Source: Corynebacterium kroppenstedtii
GTDB lineage: Bacteria > Actinomycetota > Actinomycetes > Mycobacteriales > Mycobacteriaceae
Length of the DNA: 64,000 nucleotides
Reading direction: 5' to 3'
NCBI RefSeq assembly: GCF_016894245.1
Contig: NZ_CP069792.1
Coordinates: forward strand, 558,001-622,000
In this document: positions 30,441 to 39,211 of the stretch, one piece after another
Numbering within the stretch: the first letter of the stretch is position 1
Layout of the letters: each line of letters begins with the position of its first letter
The notes under the pieces: model-generated
What the model saw: the letters and a program-made list of their open reading frames with translations, nothing else
The model's database searches: none
Told to the model about the DNA's origin: nothing
Translations under genes and position numbers: made by a program

Positions 30441-32192
30441 CTATTCCACTGATTTCAGAGTTGCCACGGCCCCGGGAGCCGGTACCGCCACATCTTTCAC
30501 TGGTGAATTAATAATCTGGAATTCACTCGGAGTGACCCGCGCGAATATTTGGTGCGGGTCTTCGCCTTTGAGATATGTGTCCAGAAAACTCTTCAACTCG
30601 GGGTCATGTTCTGCGGCCTGCTTAGTTTCCTGCGGGACACGTATTGCCGCCACGTAATTTCGTGGGATCCCTTCGACCAATCCTGCGGGCCTCCTTCCGA
30701 ATTCTCCTTCGACTGGCAACACACGCTGCGATAAAGGAGTTCCCAAGCGACCATCGACGGTCTCTAGGAACAGCGGATACTTCTTACCATTGATCGTCAC
30801 ATTGATGTCATGCTTCTCACTTGCGTAGTCGAAGTGATCGATGCTTAATGACGCATTGTCGGTTACTTTCCCCTCGTAACTAAAGGGAGATTCGTCCGCC
30901 AATGTATCTGCGCTTCGATCAGCGGAGGAGTTTTCAAGTTTCTTCCCCTCTAGCGGTAAACCGGTTGCGGTGAAGGCCCAGTTTTTATCGTCAAGAGCTT
31001 TGTGCCAATAGCCCGATTCGCCATCCGAATTCGTGCCCTCTACCCTGAGTTCGCGGTTCGTTGAGCCTGGTGCAGTCGTGTGGATAGAAATCCTGCTCGT
31101 GATTGTGCCAGGAATTTTTGGCTGGTGAGTCCACTCTTGCCCTTCAATCGCTATCGGCGCTGTGTTGTTATCCAATCGCTGTTGAAGGGCATTAGTTGCC
31201 GACGGGCGCTCGTCCGGATTGTTGGGATCGTTCCATTGGTAGCGGAATTGAGCTGGGTCGGCACCGCGAACGTCATAGTCGGACAACTTCGTATACATAT
31301 CACCGTATTTATTGGTAATAAAAATGACCGATCCTGATGCTGACACAGATTCTGCTTGGAAACGCGAGTTAAATGGCGTACCGATTTCGTAGGAATAATC
31401 ACGCGCAAGCCACGGATCAAGGCTGTAAAGATGCGATCCGTCTTGGCCGAGTGCGACTACTTGGGTGACTTTGGCATACGAGATCGGCTGTTCTTTACCG
31501 TCGGGCGTGGAATATGTTTTATCCACATTGTTGTCGATCAGAGTAAACGACCATTTCCCTTCCTCAGTGGTGGGCGATTGCAAACCCTTCCCCAACCACA
31601 CCGGCCCTCCCCAGGCTCTGATCCAACCCCATCGTGTCGGGCTCGAAAGCAAATTACTCAGCGTGTACATCCAGCCATCTTTATCCAGCGCGATGAGAGA
31701 ATCACCGTTGATGGACATGCTGACAATGTTTCCATCCAAACATTCGGGGGTCGGAAGATGCCGCCATTGCTCTTCTCCACGATGACGAACCACCAATGAT
31801 CCCTCATGGAGTGCAACATCAATTTTTTCGTTGAAACCTTGGTGGTTGTCTCGTAAATCAATACGTTCCGGCAGGTCTTTATCATTTGCGACGGGTAAGG
31901 CATCATAACCATCATCACCAAAATCAGGCGCGACCAGCCCTAAAGGAAATTGTCCATTCCCTTTACTGATATCGCCGAGATAAGGGACGCACATCGCGTT
32001 CGGTTGTGAAGAAGCCGGAATATCAGGCTGCGGAGAATCACTGGGCGCACCATTGGCGACGGCGACGCTTGCCAGCGGAATAGAGAGCGTAACAATAGCG
32101 GCGGAAATGAAACGCGAATGCGAGGACTTACGTACATGTCGCGATCTACGAGCGTATGGGAAATACCGTCGGACATTGTTTCGATGGTCCAT
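30441..32192 (-). CDS. Large exported protein of unknown function
   Basis: A 583-residue product with a strongly basic N-region (many Arg, residues 5-25) and a hydrophobic stretch FISAAIVTLSIPLASVAVANG that looks like a signal peptide ending near AVANGAPS. The mature part contains repeated short aromatic/Asp-rich strands (SLIALDKDGWMYTLS, VVALGQDGSHLYSLD, SVIFITNKYGDMYTKLS) that resemble the blades of a beta-propeller. No enzyme motif is recognised. ATG 32192 follows AAAGG; an in-frame ATG at 32243 would add 17 residues before the signal. It is downstream of, and on the same strand as, a lipoprotein gene, with a hairpin in between. Confidence 0.75.
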   Translation of the reverse strand: MDHRNNVRRYFPYARRSRHVRKSSHSRFISAAIVTLSIPLASVAVANGAPSDSPQPDIPASSQPNAMCVPYLGDISKGNGQFPLGLVAPDFGDDGYDALPVANDKDLPERIDLRDNHQGFNEKIDVALHEGSLVVRHRGEEQWRHLPTPECLDGNIVSMSINGDSLIALDKDGWMYTLSNLLSSPTRWGWIRAWGGPVWLGKGLQSPTTEEGKWSFTLIDNNVDKTYSTPDGKEQPISYAKVTQVVALGQDGSHLYSLDPWLARDYSYEIGTPFNSRFQAESVSASGSVIFITNKYGDMYTKLSDYDVRGADPAQFRYQWNDPNNPDERPSATNALQQRLDNNTAPIAIEGQEWTHQPKIPGTITSRISIHTTAPGSTNRELRVEGTNSDGESGYWHKALDDKNWAFTATGLPLEGKKLENSSADRSADTLADESPFSYEGKVTDNASLSIDHFDYASEKHDINVTINGKKYPLFLETVDGRLGTPLSQRVLPVEGEFGRRPAGLVEGIPRNYVAAIRVPQETKQAAEHDPELKSFLDTYLKGEDPHQIFARVTPSEFQIINSPVKDVAVPAPGAVATLKSVE

Positions 32193-32361
32193 GACAATCA
32201 GCCTTTGTTTCGGGAGGTGAAACGCAGCGGTAAACGAGCCCATTGGTTGAGGATTATCGACCGCCAGATACAGCTCTACTGTTTAAAATCTTAGTTTCTG
32301 TGGGTGTTTCCCGGCGGCCAATAGATATTTAGATCGATAACGCGATCCCCCGGTTTACCCC

Positions 32362-32389
32362 CTGGGCGTAATTATGTATAACGCCCGGG
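32362..32389 (-). terminator. Hairpin after the LppP/LprE-like lipoprotein gene
   Basis: CTGGGCGT pairs with ACGCCCGG around an 11-base A/T-rich loop, 17 bases beyond the stop codon. No long U-run follows, so termination strength is uncertain. Confidence 0.5.
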
Positions 32390-32405
32390 AGGTTTCACAC
32401 ACGAC

Positions 32406-33074
32406 TTAGTTTGGCGGTAATTCGCCTTCCATCACGACGGATTCGGATTGGTCATCCCACCGGAACGTGGCGATGGACCGTCCCGTTGGCGCCGCCTGAG
32501 GCTCTCCTGGTTTAGGCCATTCCCAAGTCACATTGATCGTTGAATCATCAACGCGTGAGATATACGGCGGGTTTGTCGGCTTCTGAGACACAGTTTTTAT
32601 GAATCGGCCGTTATGGAACAGCATGACCTGTGTAGGAGGATTGCCGTCACCAATATACGTCGGAACTAATACTGCCCAAGACAAGGCCGCACACGGCTGA
32701 TTGTCGAGAAAAGAGGAGAGATCAATATCCCATTCCCCCGACGAAGGTGGAGGAACCTCAGCCGCGTGGTCTTGATACTCCCGTGCAGCAATATTGTCGT
32801 TGCAGCTTTCCTGAGGTCTTCGCTGCTGAGCGGCAGTTTTGCCGTCGCTATCTGCATCTTGCTCGTCAGATTCAGCGACAGCACTACTGCCATCATCTGA
32901 AGCTGCCGCGTTTTCAGAGCTCGGAGTAGCGGTGGAGGACTTCGCAACCACAGACGTCGGCTGGTCAGCGGCCTGAGAGTTGTCGTTATCACCACCCTGG
33001 TTGCATCCAGCTAGCACGACCGCGCTAGCTAATAACGCAATGCCCTTGACTGCGTGGGACGATGACACTTTCAT
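32406..33074 (-). CDS. Secreted lipoprotein, LppP/LprE-like
   Basis: A 222-residue protein with a short basic start, a hydrophobic core and the lipobox VVLAGC at residue 19-24, so it is lipid-anchored to the outer face of the membrane. Residues 25-85 are a low-complexity Ser/Ala/Asp/Gln linker. The C-terminal domain, with two Cys (ESCNDN and NQPCAALSW) and the segment TQVMLFHNGRFIKT, resembles the actinobacterial LppP/LprE lipoprotein family. Function is unknown. Confidence 0.82.
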   Translation of the reverse strand: MKVSSSHAVKGIALLASAVVLAGCNQGGDNDNSQAADQPTSVVAKSSTATPSSENAAASDDGSSAVAESDEQDADSDGKTAAQQRRPQESCNDNIAAREYQDHAAEVPPPSSGEWDIDLSSFLDNQPCAALSWAVLVPTYIGDGNPPTQVMLFHNGRFIKTVSQKPTNPPYISRVDDSTINVTWEWPKPGEPQAAPTGRSIATFRWDDQSESVVMEGELPPN

Positions 33075-33282
33075 GCTTTTCTCGACCTCTCATCACCACA
33101 TGGTGGGATTAAATGCGTATTGAAATTGAAGACGCACTTCCTAGCATAAGTGAAGCCCTCATTGTCGGCATCACAAACAGATGACAAGCGAATAACAAAT
33201 CAGTTTCTTTTAGGACACCTATGCAGAATGTAATGCCAAGAACCCTCCTCAACGTTTAAATAAATAAAGGAGGCTGAAAAAT

Positions 33283-34011
33283 ATGAACGAACAACAATGG
33301 GGACAGGAACACCACGATGAAGCGTGGGGAGACACCGAGAATCAGAACGGTAACAACCCCCAGAACAACAATAGACCCAACGACCAGAACAACGTACCCA
33401 ATGGGCAAACCGTTCAAAACAATGGTCAGTGGGGTGCTGGGACAACGGGGGATGCACAACCCACGACGGCCTTTCCTCCTCAAGGCTTTTATGGGCCACA
33501 GGGTTTCAATGGGCCACCGCCTAACGGCCAATTCAACCATTCTCCGACGTCCGGAGATCAACCATGGCCCGGGAATCCGTCCCAGCCTGTCAACCAGCCC
33601 TGGCCGGGGAACCAAGCACAGTACGGAAATCAGCAGTGGACCGGAAACCAACCTGGACCTGGACCGGTCGAATATCCCGGCGCGGTAAACCACCCGTGGC
33701 CCGGAAATCAACCACAGTTCGTTAATCAACCACAGCAGGGGAACCAGCCCTGGCCATCTAATCAACCCTGGCCCGGAAATCAACCCCCGCAACAATTTTG
33801 GCAACCTGTAGAGCCTCCACAAGAACCACCACAGCAAGGTCCACAGCCGACGCCACGGACGGGTGCAGAAGACAAGCGTCGCTCTCAATTCCCACGCCCG
33901 TCGATCGAGCGTCTCACGTCGGAAGGTCAGTCCGGCGGGGGACCCCACCACTCCTCCGACGGAGGAGCTAGCGGATCACTGGACCTCGCCCCTCAGCGCC
34001 TGATTCAATGA
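33283..34011 (+). CDS. Pro/Gln/Asn/Trp-rich low-complexity protein, probably a truncated membrane protein
   Basis: A 242-residue product made of imperfect repeats of NQPWPGNQ-type units (residues 85-175) after an Asn/Gln-rich start (MNEQQWGQEHHDEAWGD). AGGAGG precedes the ATG. The composition and start resemble the disordered cytoplasmic tail of the gene at 41309-42367, which continues into a membrane helix and an extracellular domain. Here the frame stops at 34011 just before a region (34096-34270) that can still encode a membrane-helix-like stretch, so the gene appears cut short by small deletions. Alternatively, it is a stand-alone disordered protein. Confidence 0.55.
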   Translation: MNEQQWGQEHHDEAWGDTENQNGNNPQNNNRPNDQNNVPNGQTVQNNGQWGAGTTGDAQPTTAFPPQGFYGPQGFNGPPPNGQFNHSPTSGDQPWPGNPSQPVNQPWPGNQAQYGNQQWTGNQPGPGPVEYPGAVNHPWPGNQPQFVNQPQQGNQPWPSNQPWPGNQPPQQFWQPVEPPQEPPQQGPQPTPRTGAEDKRRSQFPRPSIERLTSEGQSGGGPHHSSDGGASGSLDLAPQRLIQ

Positions 34012-34347
34012 GCGGCTCGCAAGCTGCTACCACAGGACCACCCCAATCCGTGAGCGGTTCCCAAGTTTTCAGCGCAGGACCACCTGATCCGGTAAGTGGC
34101 TCACACGCCATCACAGCGAGCAGAAGCAAAGTCGCCGCAGGTGGAAGCTACCAAAAGTGACACGGTAGATGTCTTGACATCAACAAAAGACTTCATCAGG
34201 ACGGCAATTCTTGGTGGTGGAGCGGTAGTCGGCGATGGTGTGGCCTACAACTGCTACACCACTAACGACGATTTCGATGAATCAACAATGTACATATTAT
34301 TTTCGACGATATATTCGTCGGAAAAGATGATCGTGGTGGTGATGTAA
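34008..34347 (+). pseudogene. Decayed continuation of the Pro/Gln-rich gene
   Basis: After the stop at 34011, a different frame (ATG at 34008, overlapping ATGA) encodes three imperfect repeats of an SGSQ...GPP unit and stops at 34158-34160. The first frame reopens from about 34096 with ATKSDTVDVLTS and FIRTAILGGGAVVGDGVAY, a membrane-helix-like stretch followed by an acidic segment, to a stop at 34347. Together these look like the remaining repeat, helix and extracellular start of a protein like that at 41309-42367, split by frameshifts. Confidence 0.4.
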
Positions 34348-35374
34348 TATCTTCCCGACTTGCCGACCTCAAATTCAATTTCTAGATCGGATTTTCAGTG
34401 AACATGATGAATAAGCTGGCCTGTTTCCGAACCGACGAATACGAGATTCCAAGATACAGGACGAGGAACGAGTTTAAAACAAAAATTCGTTTATCCTGAG
34501 CAAAAATTCAAAGACAAAAGACAATGGAAAATTGTACTATTGGAGCCCGCCCAAGTAGCATTTGTTATACTTCCATAACTTGACTCTCGCGTTATACGGC
34601 AGCTCGATGTAGATGCAATCAACTTGGTGGCGGTAAATTTAATTCTAAATGTTTAGAGAATGAAGGTTCTCTGTGCTTATCACCTTATAGAACAACACCT
34701 CTGAGTTGTATAAGGAACTTGGCAATTACGTCCACTGTTTGGATGAGGACGAGGACAAACGCGACACCATGCCAAGCACCCACCACAAGATCATCGCCCG
34801 AAACACCGTCGACTACCTCGGGGACCGACCTCTTCCTTTAGCGCGTTCCGACTCAGAGTGGCCAACCGAAATCCGTCTGGCACTTTTCGGGTAGCCCCTA
34901 CCATAGAGAGTAGTGTCCCCCATCTCAGATGAACTCCGCAGGAGAGGTTTTAGCCACGTCTCCGTGACGAACCGAACGCGACGAAAGATCCCCATTATCG
35001 GGAGGGTGGTACTCAAAACGCGACCGAACGAAGGCTGGCTGGTTCTGTCTCAAATTGTCTCTTCACGCTCACATACCAGCTTCGGATCAGGTTCTCTAAT
35101 TCGGGCAATGAGATCAGCTAAACACGACGTAAAATTACATTAGGTGCCCCGCAAGGGGTACCTCATACAAGAGCTTTATCCGTGTGACACTACAAGAAGC
35201 GGAACGGAGAGTTTTGATTCAGGATGAGTGCCTTTCATCAACCTCGACCCCATCCCATTACTAAGCCCGTCGGTCTTATATCTACAGGCCCGCAAGTCCG
35301 AAGGCCAGCTCCATGTGTCGCATCCTTAAGTTAAAGTTGTTCTAAATCATTAATCCGACGGGAGGAGCTGGGTC
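34348..35374. other. A/T-rich non-coding stretch preceding the nuclease-helicase gene
   Basis: About 1 kb with no convincing gene. It is visibly richer in A and T than its surroundings up to about 34720 and contains only short, start-poor frames. One of them, ending in PTEIRLALFG at 34894, has a plausible amino-acid composition but no recognisable family. A hairpin AGGTGCCCC/AGGGGTACCT lies at 35142-35163. The stretch marks the left edge of what looks like an inserted island. Confidence 0.5.
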
Positions 35375-37399
35375 GTGGATAACCCGCGCTACCTGCAGCC
35401 AGCACACACGTTCATTGAAGACACTCGTTCTACCCTCGGTCTGAATTCCATCGTGGCCCGGTTACGAACGAAGGAGCAGGGGTCGACAGAGGCGATCCTC
35501 AGTGGTGAGGAAGGGTCGTGGCGTAACAGTCTTCCGGCGATGTCCCGAGCCTTGGAGAGAGCGGAGCGACCCGACTTGTGGGTGGCGTTGGAGTACAACC
35601 CCTACCAGGCTGGTAATCAGCGTGCTGATGTTGTTCTGTTGGGTACGAAAGGCGACAAAAAGGCTGTTCTCGTTGTCGAGCTAAAGCAATGGAGTAAGGC
35701 ATCGTGGGATCCGGTTAAGCGTCGCGCGTACGACTTCGGTGCTGTTTACAAGACGTCACGCCACCCGTACGAACAGGCAAATGATTACGCACGGTTTCTT
35801 ACCCACTACACAGAGGGGTTTCATCCATCGGATGCTCTGGTCGAGGGTGCAGCGTTCCTCCACAACGCCAAGTCCGCGAATATTGATTCGCTCTGGACTG
35901 CGGGGACTAACCATGCGGTACGTACCTTCGCTGGTGACAGCGAAGGTATTGAGGGTCTTACCGAATTGATTCGAGACACCTTCGACGAAGAATCCAACGG
36001 TGAAATTACTGCGATCGCGCTACGCGACGCTAACCCCGAACAGGGGCCAGAAATTTTGGACGCCGCTTCGGTAATCTTCCGTGATCCGGAGGCCTTCCCG
36101 CTAACGGAGGAGCAGCGAGAAATGGTGTACCAGGTGCAGGAAATCTTGCGCAAGACCGAAAAAGATGAGAACAATCCGTCAGGTAAGGCGCTGATCGCCA
36201 TCGAAGGTAAGGCCGGTTCGGGCAAGACGTGGATCTGTCTTAACTTGCTAGCTCTGGAGGCACATGCAGGCAGACAGAGTTCGTTTGCTACTAACTCCAC
36301 ACAGCTACGCACGAGTTTGCAGAAGTCGGCAAAGAAACTTGATAAGGAGAATCCCCTGGAGGGCATGATTACCTCGGCTAAATCCTACTGGGATCTGGAC
36401 AAGCACAAGGGGTCGAAGCGCCTGCTGATAGTCGATGAGGCGCAACGTATCTCGCAGTGGACCATTCGCACTGGATTCGCTAACGCCAAACATGTCCAAG
36501 AGGAGCTTGAGGCGAACAATAGGACCCAATTGAAGGAGTTGATGCTTGCCGCCGACGTTGTCGTGCTGATGATGGGTACCGACCAGCAGGCGAACGCTGG
36601 TGATTACCTCACCATTCAGAAGGCCAAGGATTTCGCGGAGAGTGGATTCTCGGACTACTTCAAGGTCCCCTTCTACCACCTCGAGTTGACTGAGCAACAT
36701 CGTTCGCAGGGTTCGAAAGCGTACGAGGAGTGGGTTAAGCACTTGGTTCACCCTGATTTGGAGACACTCGTGTGGCATGACCAAGACGGCTTCACCGTGC
36801 GAGTAGCGGACTCACCCTCCGATCTGGAGGAGTTGACGATGGCACACCAGGATGATGTTGAGTACTTCGTGGCCACCGAGTCTCATCCGCAAGATGAGAT
36901 CAGGACCCGCCCAGTGCAGAATCGTCTCCTGGCCGGTTTCGCCTGGGAGTGGCAGGCTTGGCCGAAACCGGCACCAACATCCATCGATGATGTGCCCTTC
37001 GACATCATCCTCGAGGACGGTAACTGGAAGAAGCGCTGGAATCTGCGCAAGAGTATCGACGGCTACCCCAACGATTCCAATTGGCCATTCAATCCTGATG
37101 GGTCCGAGCAAGTCGGGTCTGTCTTCAGCTCACAAGGGTTCGAGTTCGACAACGTTGGTGTTCTCTTCGGGGAGGACTTCGTGTACTCACCGGCAGAGGG
37201 CCGAATGACTACCGATATCAGCCAATCTAAATACAAGAAACTGACGCAGCACGCAAAGAACGATACGGAGAAAGCGGAGCGCATCCGCGACCAGTACAAC
37301 GTGCTGCTGACTCGTGGCATGAACTCCGTAGCTTTGTATTCAGTCGACCCCGCGACGAACCATTGGCTTAAGTCCATCGTCAACCCCGACCAAGTCTAG
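35375..37399 (+). CDS. PD-(D/E)XK nuclease–SF1 helicase fusion (DUF2075-type), probable phage defence
   Basis: The 674-residue protein has three parts. Residues 1-230 contain a restriction-nuclease core with Asp85 in QRADVVLLG and Glu102-x-Lys104 in VLVVELKQW. Residues 270-480 are a superfamily 1 ATPase: Walker A IEGKAGSGKTW (about 277-287), Walker B RLLIVDEAQRI (349-359), and an ELTEQHRSQGS segment as motif III/IV. The C-terminus has helicase motifs V and VI (SSQGFEFDNVGVLFGEDF; YNVLLTRGMNSVALYS). Such DUF2075 helicases are cytoplasmic and often found in defence islands. The start is GTG at 35375 preceded by GGGAGGAG. It is followed 176 bases later by an EVE-like–HNH gene. Confidence 0.85.
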   Translation: MDNPRYLQPAHTFIEDTRSTLGLNSIVARLRTKEQGSTEAILSGEEGSWRNSLPAMSRALERAERPDLWVALEYNPYQAGNQRADVVLLGTKGDKKAVLVVELKQWSKASWDPVKRRAYDFGAVYKTSRHPYEQANDYARFLTHYTEGFHPSDALVEGAAFLHNAKSANIDSLWTAGTNHAVRTFAGDSEGIEGLTELIRDTFDEESNGEITAIALRDANPEQGPEILDAASVIFRDPEAFPLTEEQREMVYQVQEILRKTEKDENNPSGKALIAIEGKAGSGKTWICLNLLALEAHAGRQSSFATNSTQLRTSLQKSAKKLDKENPLEGMITSAKSYWDLDKHKGSKRLLIVDEAQRISQWTIRTGFANAKHVQEELEANNRTQLKELMLAADVVVLMMGTDQQANAGDYLTIQKAKDFAESGFSDYFKVPFYHLELTEQHRSQGSKAYEEWVKHLVHPDLETLVWHDQDGFTVRVADSPSDLEELTMAHQDDVEYFVATESHPQDEIRTRPVQNRLLAGFAWEWQAWPKPAPTSIDDVPFDIILEDGNWKKRWNLRKSIDGYPNDSNWPFNPDGSEQVGSVFSSQGFEFDNVGVLFGEDFVYSPAEGRMTTDISQSKYKKLTQHAKNDTEKAERIRDQYNVLLTRGMNSVALYSVDPATNHWLKSIVNPDQV

Positions 37400-37575
37400 C
37401 CACCCCTTGCCCCTCTACATGATCTAGAGAAGAAGCTCACGATAGGTCGGTAGAAGGGGCGCGCTACGTCGGGCTTTTCTTCGGCAGATCGGCGGAGATA
37501 TCACTTCCATATCAACAAACCTCAGACGGCTTCATTCCTAACCAGGAATAAGGATTTTTAGGAGAGACTAGAAGA

Positions 37576-38547
37576 ATGCGGAACGTGATTGTTTTCCCTG
37601 CAGCTGGGGACGCTGCTAAGGAGAATTATTCTAAAACGGTCGCAAACACGGTTGAGATCAATAGGCTTCGTGCGGAGATGTCTACTCAAACCGCACAGAA
37701 CCTGGAAAACCATTATCCAGATGGTCGAGTGAGAATATGGGGTACTCGGTCTAGTAATAGGGCAGAGTTCGGCAAGATCAACCCCGGTGATGTCGTTTTC
37801 TTCTACGGCAACTATTCGATGTATGCAGTTGGCACTGTAGGAGTCGTGTTCGAAGATCGCCGACTTGCGAAACAACTCTGGGGTGACGGAGAAGCAACCT
37901 GGGAGCTAATGGTCACCATCGACGAGTGGACTGAAAACTACTTCCCGCTTGAGGCCTTTAATCGGATTTCGGGACGGTCGGACAGAAAGTTCCAAAAAAT
38001 ACGCGTTCTTACGCCTGAAAATGACGCAGATGGTGTCGAAGCGATCCTTAACGCGCTCGGTTTAGCTAATCCTCCGGGAAAGGATCGATCCGACAAGGTA
38101 TCTGACCCAGAACTGTTTTTCGAAGGTCAGACGGATAGCAGGCAGTGGGTATCCGTTCGCAGGGAGCAACGCTTCCTGCGGGCAACCTTGTTGGAAGGCC
38201 GTAAAGCGGCGGAGTGCGTATTTTGCGGGAAACTGTATCCAAGTAACCTCCTGAATGTCGCTCACATCAAGCGCAGGAGGGAAGCTACTGAATCGGAACG
38301 TACTGATTGGGGGCACATTGCCGTTCTCGCCTGCGTCCTGGGTTGCGATGCGCTCTACGAGCATGGCTATATCTCCGTCAATGAAAACGGAAAAGTCATC
38401 GGTGCCCCATCCTCCAGAAATGATATGACCAAAGATCTCACCACCAAGGTCAATGCAGTTGTAGGCAGGGAAGTGGGCGTGGATCTCCGAGGTCGAGAGA
38501 AGTACTTTGCTTGGCACCGAGAAAACCTGTTCAGCCCAAACTGTTAA
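37576..38547 (+). CDS. EVE-like–HNH endonuclease, probable modification-dependent (type IV) restriction enzyme
   Basis: The 323-residue protein combines two modules. Residues about 45-145 have the PUA/EVE-like pattern FGKINPGDVVFFYGNYSMYAVG and a following DGEATWELMVTID, as in domains that flip out and read modified bases. Residues 195-275 form an HNH nuclease: Cys-x2-Cys in ECVFCGKLYP, His-Ile in NVAHIKRRRE, and a second Cys pair in LACVLGCDALYEHG. EVE–HNH fusions are an established architecture of enzymes that cut DNA carrying modified cytosines. The ATG follows GGAGAGACTAGAAGA. It lies 176 bases after the nuclease-helicase gene on the same strand and ends at a clear terminator. Confidence 0.83.
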   Translation: MRNVIVFPAAGDAAKENYSKTVANTVEINRLRAEMSTQTAQNLENHYPDGRVRIWGTRSSNRAEFGKINPGDVVFFYGNYSMYAVGTVGVVFEDRRLAKQLWGDGEATWELMVTIDEWTENYFPLEAFNRISGRSDRKFQKIRVLTPENDADGVEAILNALGLANPPGKDRSDKVSDPELFFEGQTDSRQWVSVRREQRFLRATLLEGRKAAECVFCGKLYPSNLLNVAHIKRRREATESERTDWGHIAVLACVLGCDALYEHGYISVNENGKVIGAPSSRNDMTKDLTTKVNAVVGREVGVDLRGREKYFAWHRENLFSPNC

Positions 38548-38563
38548 CCTCAATCAGTAAGTA

Positions 38564-38594
38564 AACCCCAGCTGGCGATAAACCGACTGGGGTT
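38564..38594 (+). terminator. Terminator after the EVE–HNH gene
   Basis: AACCCCAG pairs perfectly with CTGGGGTT around a 15-base loop, 17 bases after the stop codon. It closes the two-gene defence unit. Confidence 0.7.
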
Positions 38595-39211
38595 CAACCG
38601 CGTGGTGGAGAGCCAAGCATGCTTCCCGGGGAATGGAGCATTCCCGATTCCGGTTCACTCTCCGGGATCTTGCTTCGCCGCAATGAGGAACTAAATGACA
38701 GTCCGAGCTTTTTCATTGCTACCGATAAAAGGGTTGGAGCAAATCGATCGCGGCCACTACGGGAGATCTATGGCATGGATTCGGTCTTGGGCGGGGGTTC
38801 TTGATACTAAATCCTTCGGGCTATTTGCGCCATATAAACTAAAAGTTAGATCACCAAATCATCCATAAAGTGATCTCGTACAAAAATTCTGTTATATGGA
38901 ATTGCGACTCAACCTAAGATACTTTCGCAAGCGTAAAACTCTTCAGCCCCCGTCTCCTATCTTTAGCCCCACTAACTCCACATTTTGTGAGGTAAATGCC
39001 GACATTTAGCTGAAAGTCCATTGATAAACTATTCCGAAAAATACCCGCTCAGAGGATGCTCTAGAGGAAACGAACCATACAAACAAGGGCCCTAATTCGA
39101 ACGAGACAGACCCCGACTACGTACCCGGTATTGCCTCATGCAGAGATAGCAACGGAAAGATTGTGTATTCGCCACGAAAGTATTACCTCTAAAGGCTAAG
39201 ACACTATCGAC
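38595..39211. other. Non-coding A/T-rich stretch with a possible gene remnant
   Basis: No complete gene is supported. From 39028 to 39192 a frame without start codon encodes an acidic, Asn-rich tail ending IASCRDSNGKIVYSPRKYYL and a stop. It is reminiscent of the exported C-terminal parts of neighbouring proteins such as the one at 41309-42367. It may be the decayed end of a gene displaced when the nuclease genes were inserted. The rest is A/T-rich with no clear signal. Confidence 0.35.

Noticed and set aside
33520..33800. Minisatellite or CRISPR-like repeat
   Set aside because: The repeats are imperfect codon-level copies of NQPWPGNQ inside an open frame, so they are coding repeats.
34706..34894. 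62-codon + strand frame ending in PTEIRLALFG
   Set aside because: The composition looks partly protein-like, but it has no credible start signal or family and sits in a gene-poor A/T-rich stretch.
38619..38804. 61-codon + strand frame after the EVE–HNH terminator
   Set aside because: It follows a terminator directly, lacks a Shine-Dalgarno and shows no recognisable motif.
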